Assembly (NCBI GenBank): GCA_945834545.1 | Contig: CAMAHO010000119.1 | Coordinates: forward strand, 1 to 7,102 | DNA: 7,102 bases | Direction: 5' to 3' | DNA from: an uncultured Lachnospiraceae bacterium | GTDB lineage: Bacteria > Bacillota > Clostridia > Lachnospirales > Lachnospiraceae | In this document: positions 6,101 through 7,102 of the stretch, in pieces | How the letters are laid out: each line of letters begins with the position of its first letter | How positions within the stretch are numbered: the stretch's first letter is position 1 | Translations under genes and position numbers: made by a program | Notes under the pieces: generated by a model | Databases searched by the model: none | Seen by the model: only the letters and a program-made list of their open reading frames with translations | What the model was told of the DNA's origin: nothing

Positions 6101-6285
6101 CCTCCTATATCATCATTGTGTACCCGCCAGGGATTTGTATATTTATTTTCAGACGCGCTTTCGCTCGAATCGCACCGTAGCGGTACATAAGCGAGCAGAA
6201 TACGCTCGCTAAGTACCGACGGTGCTACACGGTCTGAAAACAAACATACAAATCCCTGGCGGGTACACAATGATGATGTGGGAGG
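6101..6285. repeat. 185-bp near-perfect palindrome (MITE- or extragenic-palindrome-like)
   Basis: Outer arms 6101-6154 and 6232-6285 pair at 50 of 54 positions, with an unbroken 32-bp run (6109-6140 with 6246-6277). All four mismatches are transitions. Inside, after an asymmetric internal loop, 6172-6178 pairs with 6219-6225, 6181-6186 with 6213-6218, and 6191-6196 with 6204-6209, leaving a seven-base apical loop (6197-6203). The whole segment can thus fold into one hairpin on either strand. Apparent reading frames across it are by-products of the symmetry. It fills most of the gap between divergent trxB and the reductase gene. There is no transposase and no obvious target duplication. A non-autonomous inverted-repeat element is the leading explanation; a locus-specific structured RNA or protein-binding site is the alternative. 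Confidence 0.85.
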
Positions 6286-6311
6286 TATAAAAAAGTGTAT
6301 CAGTTTCATTC

Positions 6312-6340
6312 TGGAAAAGCAAGTTTTACCGTGTTATACT
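6312..6340 (+). promoter_or_regulatory. Promoter of the SDR gene
   Basis: TGGAAA (6312-6317, four of six matches to the -35 consensus) and TATACT (6335-6340) are 17 bp apart, with an extended TGT before the -10. Transcription from about 6347 gives a leader of about 37 nt. The promoter lies wholly to the right of the long palindrome, so the palindrome would not be part of this mRNA. Confidence 0.6.
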
Positions 6341-6383
6341 AAATGGGGATTTGATATGTAAGATAATAGATAAGGAGTTTGTT

Positions 6384-7102
6384 ATGTCTAAGAATATATT
6401 GATCACAGGAGCCAGCCGTGGGATTGGAAAGGCAATTGCCTCCCTGTTTGCCAAGGAGGGCTACCATGTATATATGTGCTGTAAGTCTCACTACAGTGAC
6501 CTGAAACAGCTGGCTATTGCATTAAGTGCTAAGCATTCCGTCCTGTGTCAAGCCTTTTGTTGTGACGTCAGCGACTATTCCCAGGTGGAAGCTATGTTTC
6601 AAGCACTGCCGCCCATGGATATCGTGGTTAACAACGCCGGCATTTCCAGCCTTCAACTGCTCACAGACACTAGTCCGGAGGAATGGGAGCGGATCTTAGG
6701 CACCAATCTAAGCAGTGTTTTCTATACCAGCAGGCTGGCTGTCCCTCCCATGCTTTGCAAAGGAGGAGGCCACATCATCAACATCTCCTCTGTCTGGGGA
6801 ACTGTTGGTGCTTCCATGGAAGTAGCCTACAGCGCCTCCAAGGGTGGTGTGAATGCCTTTACCAAAGCCTTAGCCAAAGAGCTGGCTCCCAGCCATATCC
6901 AGGTAAACGCCATTGCCTGCGGATATATTGATACGGAAATGAATTCCCATCTTTCTGCCGAGGAGACTGCTGCCCTATGCGAAGAAATCCCTGCCGGAAG
7001 GGCAGGGACTCCTGAGGAGGTAGCCAAGCTTGCTCTTATGCTGGCTTCCTCTCCCACATATTTTACCGGCCAGATTCTCACCCTGGACGGCGGTTGGACA
7101 TA
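6384..7102 (+). CDS. FabG-like short-chain dehydrogenase/reductase, at the window edge
   Basis: NAD(P)-dependent cytoplasmic oxidoreductase of the classical SDR family, close to 3-oxoacyl-ACP reductases. 239 codons are visible and the window ends in an incomplete TA codon. Because SDRs often end in DGGW(T/I), the gene is probably complete or within a few residues of its stop. Seen: the cofactor motif TGASRGIG (8-15), NNAG (83-86), and the catalytic tetrad Asn108, Ser136 (NISSVWG), Tyr149 and Lys153 (YSASK). VNAIACGYIDTEM (174-186) and the closing GQILTLDGGWT are also typical. Arg12 after GAS suggests NADPH preference, as in FabG. The ribosome binding site AAGGAG (6372-6377) is 6 nt before the ATG. 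It has its own promoter, divergent from trxB. It does not sit in a fatty-acid synthesis cluster here, so the substrate is unresolved and fabG is not assigned. Confidence 0.9.
   Translation, partial: MSKNILITGASRGIGKAIASLFAKEGYHVYMCCKSHYSDLKQLAIALSAKHSVLCQAFCCDVSDYSQVEAMFQALPPMDIVVNNAGISSLQLLTDTSPEEWERILGTNLSSVFYTSRLAVPPMLCKGGGHIINISSVWGTVGASMEVAYSASKGGVNAFTKALAKELAPSHIQVNAIACGYIDTEMNSHLSAEETAALCEEIPAGRAGTPEEVAKLALMLASSPTYFTGQILTLDGGWT

Noticed and set aside
6101..6285. Idea that the palindrome is a minus-strand RNA preserved by G-U wobbles
   Set aside because: The two inner mismatches become G-U on the minus strand, but the two outer ones become G-U only on the plus strand. The pattern therefore gives no strand preference.
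5982..6309. Open frames on both strands across the 6101-6285 palindrome
   Set aside because: They arise from the palindrome and from the start of trxB, with no ribosome binding site and no family resemblance.
1..7102. CRISPR arrays, tRNA or rRNA genes, transposases, phage or toxin-antitoxin genes
   Set aside because: Nothing recognisable was seen on either strand; the only large repeat is the single palindrome.

Overview
The window looks like chromosomal DNA of an anaerobic, butyrate-forming, low-to-moderate-GC Firmicute, most likely Lachnospiraceae or a related clostridial family (inference). The grounds are a thiolase-crotonase-3-hydroxybutyryl-CoA dehydrogenase operon in the thl-crt-hbd order known from gut butyrate producers, strong AGGAGG-type ribosome binding sites, a long-form hibernation promoting factor, and a secreted SH3-NlpC/P60 wall hydrolase. 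All genes from 1 to 6059 are read on the minus strand; one gene at the right end is read on the plus strand.

Minus strand, in order of transcription from the right. trxB (5136-6059) encodes an NADPH-type thioredoxin reductase. A secreted NlpC/P60 protein (3824-4999) follows with its own strong promoter and terminator. A gene-free, AT-rich stretch (about 3440-3776) holds a tight group of DnaA-box sequences. hpf (2847-3374) has its own promoter and a textbook terminator. The butyrate operon starts from a promoter directly behind that terminator: thlA (1473-2657), crt (562-1392), hbd (1-536, cut by the window edge). thlA and crt are separated by a hairpin that lacks a U tract. The operon probably continues past position 1; bcd-etfB-etfA would be the usual next genes, but they are not visible here.

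Plus strand. After a divergent intergenic region (6060-6383), a FabG-like short-chain dehydrogenase/reductase (6384 to the window end) starts from its own promoter. The intergenic region is dominated by a 185-bp near-perfect palindrome (6101-6285) that resembles a miniature inverted-repeat element or an extragenic palindromic repeat.

Function: ThlA condenses two acetyl-CoA, Hbd reduces the acetoacetyl-CoA and Crt dehydrates the product to crotonyl-CoA, which is the carbon route to butyrate. The remaining genes are housekeeping (translation hibernation, thiol redox, wall turnover, ketoacyl-type reduction). I see no unknown multi-gene system. The unusual material is in the non-coding DNA: the DnaA-box cluster, the long palindrome, and dyads lying on the -10 regions of the thlA and nlpC/P60 promoters.
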